This document shows positions 28,500 through 39,428 of a stretch of DNA of 64,000 bases, piece after piece. The notes below the pieces were generated by a model that saw only the letters and a list, made by a program, of their open reading frames with translations, did not search any database and had not been told where the DNA came from. The DNA comes from Caprimulgus europaeus. Lineage: Eukaryota; Chordata; Aves; Caprimulgiformes; Caprimulgidae. The DNA is taken from assembly GCA_907165065.1 (NCBI GenBank), contig OU015534.1:13027686-13091685 (forward strand), given 5' to 3'. How positions within the stretch are numbered: the stretch's first letter is position 1; each line of letters begins with the position of its first letter. Made by a program: the position numbers and the translations under genes.

Positions 28500-29400
28500 T
28501 GACAATCTATGCAGGCCACTGTGAAGGTCCTTGGGCTTATGGGTGTTCAGTTTAATGTGTAGCAAGGGACTCACAGTGGTTCCACAGCTATCACCACTTC
28601 AGCTTCAAAATCTTTGGCTGAAGCCTAATCCACTGCATATCTCAAAAGTTGTTTAGGAACTGTAGCTCCCTGCAGAATCTGTTTAGAGTCTTCAAAGGGT
28701 TACTAATGTATAACAAAATGGGATACCATTTTAAGGACAGTTCTGCAAATACAAGCTCTCAGTTCTAATGCATCTGTTTTAGAGCCTCCACCCAATCTCC
28801 CTAGTCTTTTGAAGATTGGTTTGTTTCCATTAGCAAAAATAGCACTGAAAGTGGGCACCCTTGACTAGTCTCCCTCGAAAGTCAAAATTGAGATAGTATT
28901 GTGACATTAGTATGCATCCTTGCTCAGAGCAGTGTAACTGATGCAATACATATACAGCAAATTTTAAAATTTCCATCATAGTAAAGAGAAACTACTGCCA
29001 TTCAATCCAGTGAAATGCTTTCTCAGCGTCAAAAGATGCTATTACCACAGGACTGGTATCATTTTTCATCTTAAAGAGGATATTAAATAAGCACAGCAAA
29101 TTCGTGCAGGTGAGCCTACTGTACTAAACATAAAATAAAACCACGCATTGTTCAGGATGAATTATTTTAATGCTTATACTTTGAGTCAATTGGCCAATAA
29201 CTTTGCCAATTTGTTAATACCTGCATTTAGGAATAAAATGGATCTATGTAACCCATACTCCTATATGTTTTAGTCTGTTTCAGTGTTGCCATGATCAGCA
29301 CCCTGCAGTCTGCAAAGTATCTGCTGGTCAGCACCTGGTTTGCATAATCTAGTGTTACAGAGATGCAAAAGCAGCCAACATCAGCTTGCAAAAAAAAAAA
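28500..29400 (-). mobile_element. L1-clade LINE ORF2 fossil (reverse transcriptase)
   Basis: On the minus strand, pieces of the L1-type reverse transcriptase occur in family order, split among frames by indels and stops. They are a SYRPISLLNA-like block plus INKLAKLLAN (about 29245-29189), IIHPEQC (about 29168-29145), SFDAEKAFHWIEW (about 29039-28999, matching the L1 motif DAEKAFDRVEW), TSQGCPLSVLF (about 28872-28838, matching GTRQGCPLSPLLF) and ILLYISNPLK (about 28725-28700, just after the catalytic YADD position, which is degraded). Spacings of about 215, 165 and 130 nt match those of L1 ORF2. The element was a non-LTR retrotransposon polymerase and is now dead. No endonuclease or 3' UTR is recognisable and the outer ends are uncertain. 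CR1 is a poor alternative because CR1 lacks the DAEKAF form. Confidence 0.75.
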
Positions 29401-32400
29401 CCAAACAAACAAGTTCCCTTTTTGAAATGGGAAGGCTAACCTTGTCTAATGATTACAAGATTTATGAACAATTTAATAGCAATAGACTAGAAAAGTGAAA
29501 GGTCAGCTCACATGCACACAAAGGCTAAGTAGCTTTGGGTGAGATGAAAGACAAGACAAAGATCCAGCTTAGTTCTAGAGCTGTATTTTCAAGACAGCAC
29601 AGCATGCTGTGAAGTAACATCCTCATGCAGAAATATTTAGGCTTGGGTTTAGGAATAGACTTTAATCGCCTAGATTTGAATACATAGTCTCCCTCTTCAT
29701 GGATCTTGAGCTCCAGGCAGGATAAGGCTGAGATGTTATTTCGCTTTACACCACCTCTTTATTAAGATTTATTTAAAAATTATATTTCCTTTATTTTCTG
29801 TACGCTCAGAGAGCAGCCATTGCATACCATGATTTCTCTCTGTACCATATTCTGCTTCCTTTGCTAAATCCTAATTAGCTGGCTTGAAATGTCACCAGTC
29901 TTTAGGCCCCAAAGCTTTCTTTTCTGTTTCTGTAAGTGAAATTGTACAGATCAGACTTAATACTTTTCTTAATATCTCCTTTGACTTCTCAACTGTCTAT
30001 GACAATGTCTAAGACCTTGTTTACCCCTGACATAACCCTTAAAGTACTTTTCACTTTCAAGAAATAAAGAAAGAAAATGAGTGCAGGTGGTGCTAGTTGA
30101 AGGTGAAGGTGAGGGATTGAAGAAAGGTTTTTGTCAGGTGTTATTTGCAGGTGTAACATGTTGGACAATCAATACAGGATAATTTGAAAGTATTGCAGTG
30201 ATGATGAGTTCCTGGACATTTGTGGTCCAGCTTTGCATAATTTCTTGTAGGCCCTTTTGCTTTTCTAGCTGGAGAGATGATACAAAGCAAAAAGGGCTAA
30301 GCAAAGCCCTTGCAAAAGCTGAGAAGAGGAAGTTGAAAACCAGAGTTGGACCATATGTCTAGCACATATGCTAATAGAGGCTCGCCCAGTTTCTCATTAA
30401 ATGAGCCTGTGCTTAGTCCATCTTTGCCTTTTGGGGAAGAGCGAAGAAAACACACTTTTTCCAACGACCCGTTAGTTTCCAATGTGTCTCATCAGCTTTT
30501 CATAGCCACTGATGGTAATTCGAGATTTTGAGGTTTGATACCTTATGCTAGCTAAAAACGTGCAGAATCAGAAAGTCAAGTAATGTTCCAAGCCAGCATT
30601 GTATGAAGTCACTTTCCACCCAGTTCTGTTTGATTTTTTTTTTTTTAAGTGAGATGGGAGATGTTGCTATTGCAGCAATCTTCAAGTGATGCTGAGAAAT
30701 AAAAACTCTTAGTTTTGAGAAGTCAAGAAAGTTCAGATTTACGAAAGAGGCTTCTAATTTTCAATACCCAGCTTTAGGCTTTGTGGGCTTCAATACCAAA
30801 GGTACTAAATAATCATAACTATAAGGTGACAGCTGGAGTCAAGTGAGCAGCACTCCTTACCTTCACTACACAACTATCTTCTGTAAATAGGGATGAAGCC
30901 ATGTGGATTTTGTGAGGACTAGTTAGTGTCTAGACAATGCTTGAAGACGAATAGTGCTTAGGATAAATTTTTTTGAGGATCCTAAAGAAATTGACAGAGT
31001 CAGTATTTTCTTCAATTAAAACGATAGAGCCAGCTACACAAACAATCCTAGCATATAATTGCTTCTCTCCTCACTTCTAGGAAGAAAGTCCAACACTGTC
31101 CACTTACCAGCAGGATTTTGAATTATATACAAAAAATAGCTCCAAAATCAGTGGCTGAGCAAACATTGAGCAATGATGATGTTATTTATACTAATGCGTC
31201 ACACCCGTTGTTTTCACTTTTCTGGTAAGCTTTTGTTCTTTACTATTTGCAAGTTCTTGAACCGCAACCCACAGTGCTTCAACCCAGCAGACTGCCAGTG
31301 AGTTGGAGCTGATGTGCAGATGGACCTGAGCTCCTCTGCACAGGCTCCAAGCTTGGCAATGTGAGCCAGCTTTGTCCCAGAAGGCTTTAGTCACAGTAAT
31401 GCAGTTCTGTGCCTGAGTTAATGTGCCAGTATCGACACGCTTTCAGATTCCAAGCTCCACATTTTCCAGACTCATATTGCTTAGAAGCAGAGAAGCTCTC
31501 ATTTATCAATGGACAGAAACTGAAGGCTCCAAAATGGAGTAACCATTGTTGGAGAGTGATTCGGGATTGTGACAGAGATGAAGCAGTAGGAGACTGAGCA
31601 GAGGAAACTGATACAATGAGCAAGAACAGCTTGTGTCACGTTACCACCTGTTCCTTTGACATCTGAATTTATGGTCTAAACCATAAATGGCCTAAGGCTT
31701 CATTTATTTGAACTCAGGACAGAAACAGCACATGCCCTACAGAGCTTAGCTTCACATTTCAAGAACCAAGCATAAGAAAAGCTGAACAAATCTTACTAGA
31801 ATTTGAGAGGTTTTGGTAACAAATAAAATCAGATACTTACCATACAAGCAAAAGTTATTGTAGAGAGAGAAGGCATCAAAATAATCCCTTCTACATTGAA
31901 ATAAGTCATAAACAAAAAGGAAAAATAAAGCAATTAGATAAATATGAGTGTTTGATTAGAACACTTTGGTCTATGGAGAAATTCAGCAAAACAAAAGGCC
32001 AAATGCAATTCCCAACAAGAAAATAATCAGAATGCAGCAAAATGTGCCAAAACCAAAGTCAGTATGTTCCTGGAATTGTAGTTTATAGGAGAAAATAGAT
32101 ATATAATAATCAGGTTGAATGAAATATTTACTGAGATTGGGAAAAGTACAGAATTTTTTAAAGTTTTGACACTTGAATCAAAAGCATAAGGCAGGTGGTG
32201 GTGACAAAGGCTAGGGAATGTGATAACAAGTATTAATAGCCGTTCAAATAAAGGAGGGTACAGCTGCTGCAGGAAATGTTGGATCCAGCCCTGCAGCTGA
32301 GCTGAACTTGGTCCTCTGCCCTGAAGTGTAAGGAAGAAAAATGAGTGTTTATAGCCATGGATTTGCTCTAATCCATGATTTGAGATTGTCAGTAGATACC

Positions 32401-35400
32401 CAAGATATCTATCCTATATGAAACAGAGGAGACTTGTTTCCTGTATTTGTTTAAGAGTGACAAGTATCAATAATACAGCAGAAATGTTTAAACAAGGACA
32501 TAGCATATCTCAAATGAAGACAATCCATCTGTTTTAGCAGGTGGTTTGAAGCGTTCAGTCAGGTATCGCAGTGAAGAAACTCTCCCACTGTTTCAGGCTA
32601 GTTCTTACAATGCTTATTCATCCTTGCTAGAAGAATTGTCTAGGGTGGTTTGCAGTACTGGATTTGGACACAGGAAATTATTCTAGAGCCACTCTGTAGG
32701 TCCAGATTCTATGTTCAATTGCAATTAACTAAGCAAGCTACATAAAGGTGGTCACTGTGTCTATACCTTTAAATCATGGGCACGCTGGGCCCATGATCTC
32801 CAATACCTCCTTGTAGGAATCTATCCCCATCTGAACCTGCAAATGGCTAGAGCCAACACTGTCTTTAACAGGTAGCTCACTTGAATGCAGAGACCCTCCT
32901 TCAATACCTGCCAACTTCCCTGGAAAATGGGAGTACTCAGGACCTCTCAGCAGTAAGCTCAAATCCCCAAGACTTCATTTAGGTGACTGTGTCTGGAGGA
33001 TGCTGGGTAAATGGAAGGAATTCATACATACAAAGGTGACCACTATGTGATTTCAGAAGCACATGGGACACAAGCATGAAATTGCTGAGCTATGACAGAA
33101 GTCACTGGCAGCTATTCTCACACTGTACATTAACAGATTTATTGCTCTGAATTTGCATATATGCTTATATAGTGACATACTATGTGAGTAGCAAAGATAG
33201 TTTCTATAAACCTGTAGATGAGAACAGTACCTGTTACCAAAATAAGATATATATATATAGCTTGGCCACTGAAGGTCTTTACTTGATTCTGTGACTATGC
33301 CTTTTCAGTTTGATGGTAATGGACCCCTTGTTGCCATAGTTGTTGTTCAGCCTGTCATCATAAGTGATGTTTGTGTTTGTGTTAGTAATAGCAGGAGAGT
33401 TTTCTATTGACTCTCTACTAATACATAAAGAACTCAAACCAATCCATAATGAGCACTTATCCTTCTTTGCTTCCTTTTTTGCTCTAATGCTTCATGTCTG
33501 ATATTTGCTTGGTAATTTTTTTTAAAGTTTAGAAGTTGTGTGCCATTTAACACTTTGACTTCCTGTTAGTTTTTCTCTGCAAAGGAACAGACATATATAC
33601 ACTGAAAGCTGAGACATTCGGGATCCTGTTGGCATCTCTTATATCACAGCAAAGGTACCCACAGACTATTCAAGTGTATCCAGTCTCCTAGCATATTAGA
33701 GTAATTGCATCCTCAGTTGATTTAGTCCATATGTTAAATCTGTGCTCTGTTTACAGAGAATATGTATGTCTTCCTTCTTTTGTTCTGATCGGGGACGGTA
33801 AAAATAAGCCATGAAGAACAGTTTCTGGTCATGCCTGTTGGCTTCCACAAGTGGTACTGAGTACTCTGCATCTGCAGCCTCCTGTGCTAATTTCTTAGCC
33901 TTCCAGGTTTCTTACTTTGGATGTGGAATTTTGAGTATGCTGTATATTCCAGGATGTGCCTTATTTAACTTCTCCATCAAAAACAAGTTATTAGAATGAA
34001 GCACAGTGTTTCACATGTGGTCTTAAAGCAGATGAGTCCATTCAGCTGAGCTAGACAGACTGTTTCAGAAACATCTGATATTTTTATTTATGCTTCCTAG
34101 ATTGGGGAGAAAACTAAGTAATAGAAAAGAAAAAACCAGCAGATTCAGCAGATCTTCTCTCACTATTTTCCCCCTTCTGTTTTCATTTGCACATCTATTT
34201 CCATGCAATATTTCAATTTTTTATGCATCTATCACTGTTTGCTTGTCAGAAGCTCAAAGACAGCTTGCTTTCATAAAGGAGAGACAGCACTGACTGATCT
34301 ATAACATTGTTTCTATCTTTCTTGACCAGTCCTCAATGCATATTTCCAGTTTCAAAAAGCATTTCATGAATCACTGGGCAGTTTGAAAAATCTATAGTGT
34401 AAGCTCATTACTTTGCTGGCTGCTGAATGTTTGCCATTGGTTGTGTTTGCAATGCAAAAACACAGCCCTTTATCTCAGGAAAAAGAGCTTAAAATTTCAT
34501 ATATACATAAATAATAAAACAACACACAGAGGTGGTATCAGTGTGATGTATTTCATTTTCTATATACCTATATGTGTCTATATATACAAACTTTAATCAT
34601 GTTCCAACCTCCTTAGCACCTTTATTCTAATTTTTCTAGCTCATCAGTCAAAAAATGCTTACTTCTTCACCCTGAAATGTGGCACTCCCAGCCATCCTCC
34701 CAAATGTCACTGGCTAGAGGCCCAGGACAAGCAATATTCTGTTCTACGCTAGAGATCATTGTTTATGCTCATACCTCATGACGCTGCAGAGCTGGAAATG
34801 GGAGCTTTATACTCGCTAGTGAGCTCCTTGCACCAGCAAGCAAAGAGGGATAAAGGATGTATAGGAGTTAATTTCAGTGGGGCCAGGATTTTACTCTTGG
34901 AGAGACAGATCCAAGGCTTCACAGACCACAGAATATAATGGAAATTACAAAATGATGCAACTTTAACAGCAGTCACTTTAAAATTACACTTTTAACAAAT
35001 ATTTTCTCATGCTTAGCCATGTATAGAATCTTAGTAACTCAGATTCTTCATTTCAAAGGCACAAGGATATCAAAGTGGTCCTGATACAATTAACCTCCCT
35101 CCTCCAATCTATTTTAAGCACTTCTATCACCAATATTTTTCTGAAAAACATCTTCATACATATAGCGTGATGGGAATGCATTTAAGTTTTTGCAGCACTC
35201 CTGCAGAGTAACATGCAGAACTCACCTAGAGTTTAACTACTTATATCCCATCAGATCCCTTTTCTTCTTATTGCTTTGTGAAGGGTAGTAAACAAAAACC
35301 TTCATTTCCTTACTCTCTTTAAAACTGGGTACAAGTCTAAATCAGTTCTCTAAAATATTCTTTTTTTTGCAGCAAACGAGCCACACTGCCATCAATGAGT

Positions 35401-36495
35401 TGCAAAATAATTAAACATTTACGACTGTCTGGGCTTTCATTCTGTGGAGGTGACAGGGCTGAAGAGCAGCTGCAGCTGCCAGTTTGGAGGCATTCTGTGT
35501 ACTGACTGCAGGCACAAACACCCTACCTCTGGTTATCATGGAAAGGACAGAGGGACAGCAAGGTCTAGAGCAAGGTTTGCTGGAGTCACACAGGTAGTAG
35601 CCAGTGCGCTGAGGGAAAACGTCCTGGCAAATACCACCTGGATCATTAGTACAAATACCAGCCACTGCCCTCATCCTAGCCTGTACTGAGTATTTGGCTA
35701 CCAGTTGCTGAGATGCCCTGGCATAGATGAAGAACAAGAGGCTCCTCCACTCAAGTGTGCGTTCCACGCCAACCATATTGTGGAAAGTACATTCATAATT
35801 GTTCATTAAATTACAGTGTAGATTTTTCTATGTTGTCTCTATATGAACTTCATGAGAAATCAACCATAGTTTGAAAGGGTGCTTTATATCTATACAAGGA
35901 AATACCTGAAAGATAACCTGGGTTAAAATGCATTATAAAAAGATATTTATCTCATTCGTACAGACAGGTCAGAGAAAGTTGGTGTTTGAGCAGTTTTATT
36001 TAGGAATCAATGAAAGAGCTCTGTCGCTCCAAGTCCATTGTCAGTTTTGAGGAGTTTGTCTCTATCTGCATCATTACTCCTTCCATGGGATTCTCACTCT
36101 ACATGGATTTTTATTTTGTCATTTGCACCTTAGTTCCCCCTGAAGCTGCCACAAGCAGATTTTTATTTCATGTGACTGTTTTGTCACACTGTAACTACTG
36201 GAAAGGTGAAAGTGAAAAGGGTCCCTTCCATGCAGATTAAAAGCTCTTCTCAGTCGACTTTGCTGAAAAACCTAACCAAGGTTCTGCCACTTTTTCTCCT
36301 GGGCTAGGGAAAGCAGCTGTTTACATTTTAATCTCTGTTTACCCCTACTTCTAGGGAGGAATAGAAATGCATGTATAGTTCAGTATCCCTTGCATATTGA
36401 AAATAAATTGTTTGAAGCAAGAAGTCAGATAGAGTTTAAGATGTTCTGTGTATTGTTTCCAAGTAGCTTAAATGCTTATAAATTCAGCCTATGCT
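29401..36495. other. non-coding upstream DNA, right part
   Basis: No exon or RNA gene is recognisable. The stretch contains a T run (30634-30646), an AT microsatellite (about 33246-33259) and a remnant of an old repeat at 34863-34900. The open frames at 31191-31623 and 35411-35806 overlap on both strands, have no known domain and are treated as chance. Confidence 0.5.
34863..34900. repeat. fragment of old amniote repeat
   Basis: The sequence GGAGTTAATTTCAGTGGGGC followed by CAGGATTTTACTC resembles part of the same group of old palindromic amniote repeats as 14062-14085 (ACTTCAGTGGGGCCAGGATTT type). Only about 38 bp is recognisable. Confidence 0.35.
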
Positions 36496-36542
36496 CTTCT
36501 CCTCTTTGCAAGTCTAACTATTAGACTTGCAAAGAGGAGAAG
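36496..36542. repeat. perfect 22-bp inverted repeat, 3-nt loop
   Basis: The arms 36496-36517 and 36521-36542 are exact reverse complements separated by CTA. The stem contains CTTTGCAAGTC on the left and GACTTGCAAAG on the right. Transcribed on either strand it would form a 22-bp hairpin without mismatches. That is shorter and more perfect than a typical animal pre-miRNA, which usually has about 30 pairs with bulges. A template-switch mutation during replication is the simplest origin. Confidence 0.95.
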
Positions 36543-36547
36543 CAAGA

Positions 36548-36579
36548 GAGATGCATATCTATATAGAGATGCATATCTA
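36548..36579. repeat. 18-bp-period duplication
   Basis: GAGATGCATATCTA occurs at 36548-36561 and again at 36566-36579, exactly 18 bp apart. It lies 5 bp right of the perfect hairpin, so both may come from the same local rearrangement. Confidence 0.85.
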
Positions 36580-38240
36580 CAAATATGTAGATTCCAATAG
36601 TGTTAAGAAGCAAGCCTCCAGATAGCTAGAACTATTAATTTGTAGGAATTTAAAATTAAATTAAATATCTGGGCTGTTTTCCAGATGATTTCTAAAGTTC
36701 CCATGCTTACACATAAAACCTCCGTAGGATTTACATTACACTACTGTATTTGTTTCAGTGAGCATTTGGCTGCCAAGGATACTGTCTATGACCATCATGG
36801 CACTCTAATTAAATATTTGACGAGCAGAAAGCTGGACATTATTCAAGTCAAGCTCAGCATTAAATTAGAAAATTTAGTTTGTCTCCTTTATCAGTAGATT
36901 TTTCAATCAGCCTATTCTACCAAAACCCATAAGTTTAATGAATTTGGTCAGACATACTGTGTAACCAACATCTAACATATAGCCACGAGCCTAAATCATA
37001 AAAATGATGCTTCAGTTTGCTATAGCAAAATATATTAGAAAGGCTTAGAAAGGTCAATCACCAGCAACCTGCTTGCTGGTAGTTGAGAAACAGCACTGTA
37101 AAATGCATGAGCCACCTTTTGTAGTCTCCTGCAGGAAGCCTTGGAGAGCCACAGATAATTTGCTTTCAATGATTCATCAAGTTGGCCCTTTGTTTCACTA
37201 ATTTGAGTGTCAAGTGCAGCCACATAATAAAGAATTACCAAGACCTGATAAGATTCTTCTTATATTGCTTCGTTTGTCTTAACAACTGGTACTATTGAAA
37301 CCAAACCCACAAACTGAACAAATAGCAAGCTTGTGTGCAATATGGCACTCTTCTTTGAAAGGATAAAGCATATTAACCGTACTATCCGCTGGTGTATCGA
37401 TGTACATTCTTGTTTCTTTTTACTTTCTTAAAAGACACTAAATGCTGCATGCTGTGCCAGTGCTAGAGATGGCATTTGTTTCAGTGTTAGTCCTCCAAGG
37501 AATTAGTAAAGATAAAAAATGGATTTCAATGACAATTCCAGCCTTGAGAAAGCTGCTATTGTGACCACGGTTGAGTTAGCCTGCTGATCGTTTTCTCCTT
37601 AATGTAATCTTTAATGTTATATAGCTATAGGTTAGATGTGAAGTCATATATTAGAACTATTATTTCCATGAGTAATTTAAAGAGAAGTATCTTCATGATT
37701 ATGAGATAGATTTTTTTTAAATGCTATGCTGTCAGTTTAATAACTTCGTAAGAAACCAACCTTAAAATGGCTTGTTTTGAAGGGGCACATTTACAAACAT
37801 GGAATTCCCAGAGCACAAAATCTATGTAATTTGAGGTCTATTAATGAAGTTTTCACAACTGAATTGTACACCACTAACACACAAAAAAGAAAAAATATTT
37901 TTTTAAAAAAGCACTTTAGAAGGTTGCTTATGAAAAGAAAGTGAGAAAACGTTTGTCTTCAGAAACCAAAAAGATGGCATGGGCAGCAAGCCTGTGAGAT
38001 TTACTTTAAAAAATGAAGACAGCTTCTGTCAAAAGGTTTTGAAACTGGCTCTTAGGGCTTGGGAAAGAGAGGATGCCGTTAGTGCTGCACAAGGAGTTGA
38101 GGGCGTCGATTTTTTTTCCTAACGTGAATTTAAAGTATTGCCGGAACGCTGCCAGCTTCAGGCAGCCCAGCTAGCGGTGGGAGAATGACGGATTTTCCGC
38201 TAAGGAAAAATACAAATAATGTCATGTGAGGACCATGCCC
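36580..38240. other. AT-rich flank upstream of the CpG island
   Basis: I recognise no gene or mobile element. The base composition changes sharply from AT-rich to GC-rich near 38130-38250, which marks the left edge of the promoter island. Confidence 0.55.
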
Positions 38241-38387
38241 GGTGCTCAGAGCAGGATAGAAGCCTGAGCGGAGGGAGGGAGCCCCCGCCCCGGCTCTGCC
38301 CGCCGCAGCGATCCCCGGAGCAGCGCGGCCCAGGCGGAGGCAGAAGTTAAACTTCCACCTGCCCGGAGGCCGCCGCTGCGCCGGCAG

Positions 38388-38421
38388 GAGGGGGCGGAGG
38401 CGGAGGCGGGGGCGGGCGGGG
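38388..38421 (+). promoter_or_regulatory. GC-box cluster (Sp1/KLF-type sites)
   Basis: Tandem GGGGCGG and GGCGGGG-type motifs lie about 165-200 bp upstream of the ST6GALNAC5 start codon. They are consensus binding sites for Sp1/KLF zinc-finger factors and are common in TATA-less CpG-island promoters. The repeated GGCGGA units could also have expanded by slippage. Actual binding is inferred. Confidence 0.6.
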
Positions 38422-38514
38422 CAGCCGAGGACCCGGCTCTGGCAGGCTCCGAGGGTCCGGCCGGGTGTAATTCCCCCCTAATCCCCGCCACGGCGGCGCT
38501 TCCCGGACCGAGCC

Positions 38515-38547
38515 ATGTCTGCGGCGTCCCCGCCATGCCGAGCCTAG
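38515..38547 (+). promoter_or_regulatory. short upstream ORF before ST6GALNAC5
   Basis: An ATG at 38515 opens a ten-codon frame that stops with TAG at 38545-38547, 38 bp before the main ATG. If transcription starts to its left, it lies in the 5' UTR and could reduce initiation at the main start. A second upstream ATG (38535) overlaps it and is in frame with the main ATG. Confidence 0.45.
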
Positions 38548-38585
38548 CGGGGAGCGGCAGGACCGGCGGCCGGGAGGCGCACAAG

Positions 38586-38600
38586 ATGAAGACCCTGATG
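38586..38600 (+). CDS. ST6GALNAC5: ST6GALNAC5 coding exon 1 (start)
   Basis: This exon holds the first five codons, MKTLM, of alpha-N-acetylgalactosaminide alpha-2,6-sialyltransferase 5 (GD1-alpha synthase). The exon ends after a complete codon at a consensus donor, GTAAGT (38601-38606). Joined to the exon at 39207 it gives MKTLM-RHGLAVCLALTTMC, which matches the conserved N terminus of vertebrate ST6GALNAC5. I chose ATG 38586 because it gives the known N terminus and has A at -3. An in-frame ATG at 38535 would add 17 residues, MPSLAGSGRTGGREAHK, and is the alternative start. The residues encoded here are the cytoplasmic tail of a type II Golgi membrane protein. Confidence 0.93.
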
Positions 38601-39206
38601 GTAAGTGCATTGTTGGCACTGCTCATCCCGGCTCCGGCGGCGGAACGGGGCTGCCCCGGGCACCCTGCACACGCTCCAGCCTTCCGCGAGCTGTATCCCC
38701 GCGGCTCCTTGGGATCGCGCGAAGGGGAACGAAGCCCCGGCGGCGGCGGCGAAGAACTTTCCGGCTGCTTTCTTTTATTGCGTTGCTCGTGGTTTGGAGG
38801 CTGTGTGTGTGTGTGTGCGTGCGCGTTTTCAGCAGCGTGTAGAAAGCCGATCCGCTTAAAGGACGCGGCTAGAGGTGGCTGAGCGCGGGGTAGCGCTACA
38901 ATCCCCCAACCCTCGTTCAAATGCACGAATGAGATGCCCGAAGGGGGCCGGCTGCTTGGGAATGGAAGGCGCGGGGGAACCGGGGACGCGAAGGGAAGAA
39001 GAGGCAGGGAAGCGGGACTGGGGGAGCAGCAGGGAGACAGGGGAGCGGATCGGGGAGAGGAAGAGGGGCGTTCTTTCCTCGCACTTTTGCCGGGTCTCTG
39101 GTGGCGTGAAACTTGCGGGCGCCGCGAGTGCGCGGGCGAGGAGCGGGAGCGGTGTGCCCCGCTCGGCCCCGCGGCGCTGAGCCGCTTCTCTCTTTGCCCC
39201 CCGCAG
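38601..39206 (+). other. ST6GALNAC5 intron 1
   Basis: This 606-bp GT-AG intron lies wholly inside the CpG island. The donor is GTAAGT and the acceptor is a pyrimidine tract ending CCCCCCGCAG. It contains a (TG)8 tract followed by CGTGCGCG at 38802-38825. Open frames in it are caused by high GC content. Confidence 0.88.
38802..38825 (+). repeat. (TG)8 plus CGTGCGCG tract
   Basis: A TG microsatellite runs into alternating CG/TG dinucleotides in intron 1. Alternating purine-pyrimidine DNA close to a promoter can adopt Z-form under negative supercoiling. This is a general property of such sequence and is not shown here. The number of units is probably variable. Confidence 0.85.
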
Positions 39207-39428
39207 CGCCACGGGCTGGCCGTCTGCTTGGCGCTCACCACCATGTGCACCAGCTTGTTGCTCATGTACGGCGGCATCGGCGGCGGCGGGGGCCCCCCGG
39301 AGCCGCGGCGGCGGCAGCAGCAGGTGGCGGCGGTGCCCAGCCGCCCGCCGGGACGCGGCCCGCAACGCCCGGCGCTCCCCGTCGGGGCCGGCCTCCTGGA
39401 GGGGTACATCAGCGTCCTGGAGCACAAG
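39207..39428 (+). CDS. ST6GALNAC5: ST6GALNAC5 coding exon 2
   Basis: The exon encodes residues 6-79 of the sialyltransferase that transfers sialic acid from CMP-Neu5Ac in alpha-2,6 linkage to the GalNAc of GM1b, making GD1-alpha in the Golgi. Visible features are the end of the cytoplasmic tail (RH), a single signal-anchor helix (about residues 8-26, GLAVCLALTTMCTSLLLMY), a glycine run, and a proline/arginine-rich stem with RRRQQQ, ending GLLEGYISVLEHK. Human ST6GALNAC5 has a longer polyglutamine stretch in this stem and ends the block with a DGY...DHK-type sequence, so the stem has diverged while the anchor is nearly identical. The acceptor CCGCAG and donor GTGAGC fit the consensus and the phase is 0. 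The catalytic domain (sialyl motifs L, S, III, VS) is encoded further right, outside the window. Confidence 0.93.

Noticed and set aside
35411-35806. 131-codon minus-strand open frame with an overlapping plus-strand frame
   Set aside because: Both strands are open over the same moderately GC-rich block, and neither translation resembles a known protein.
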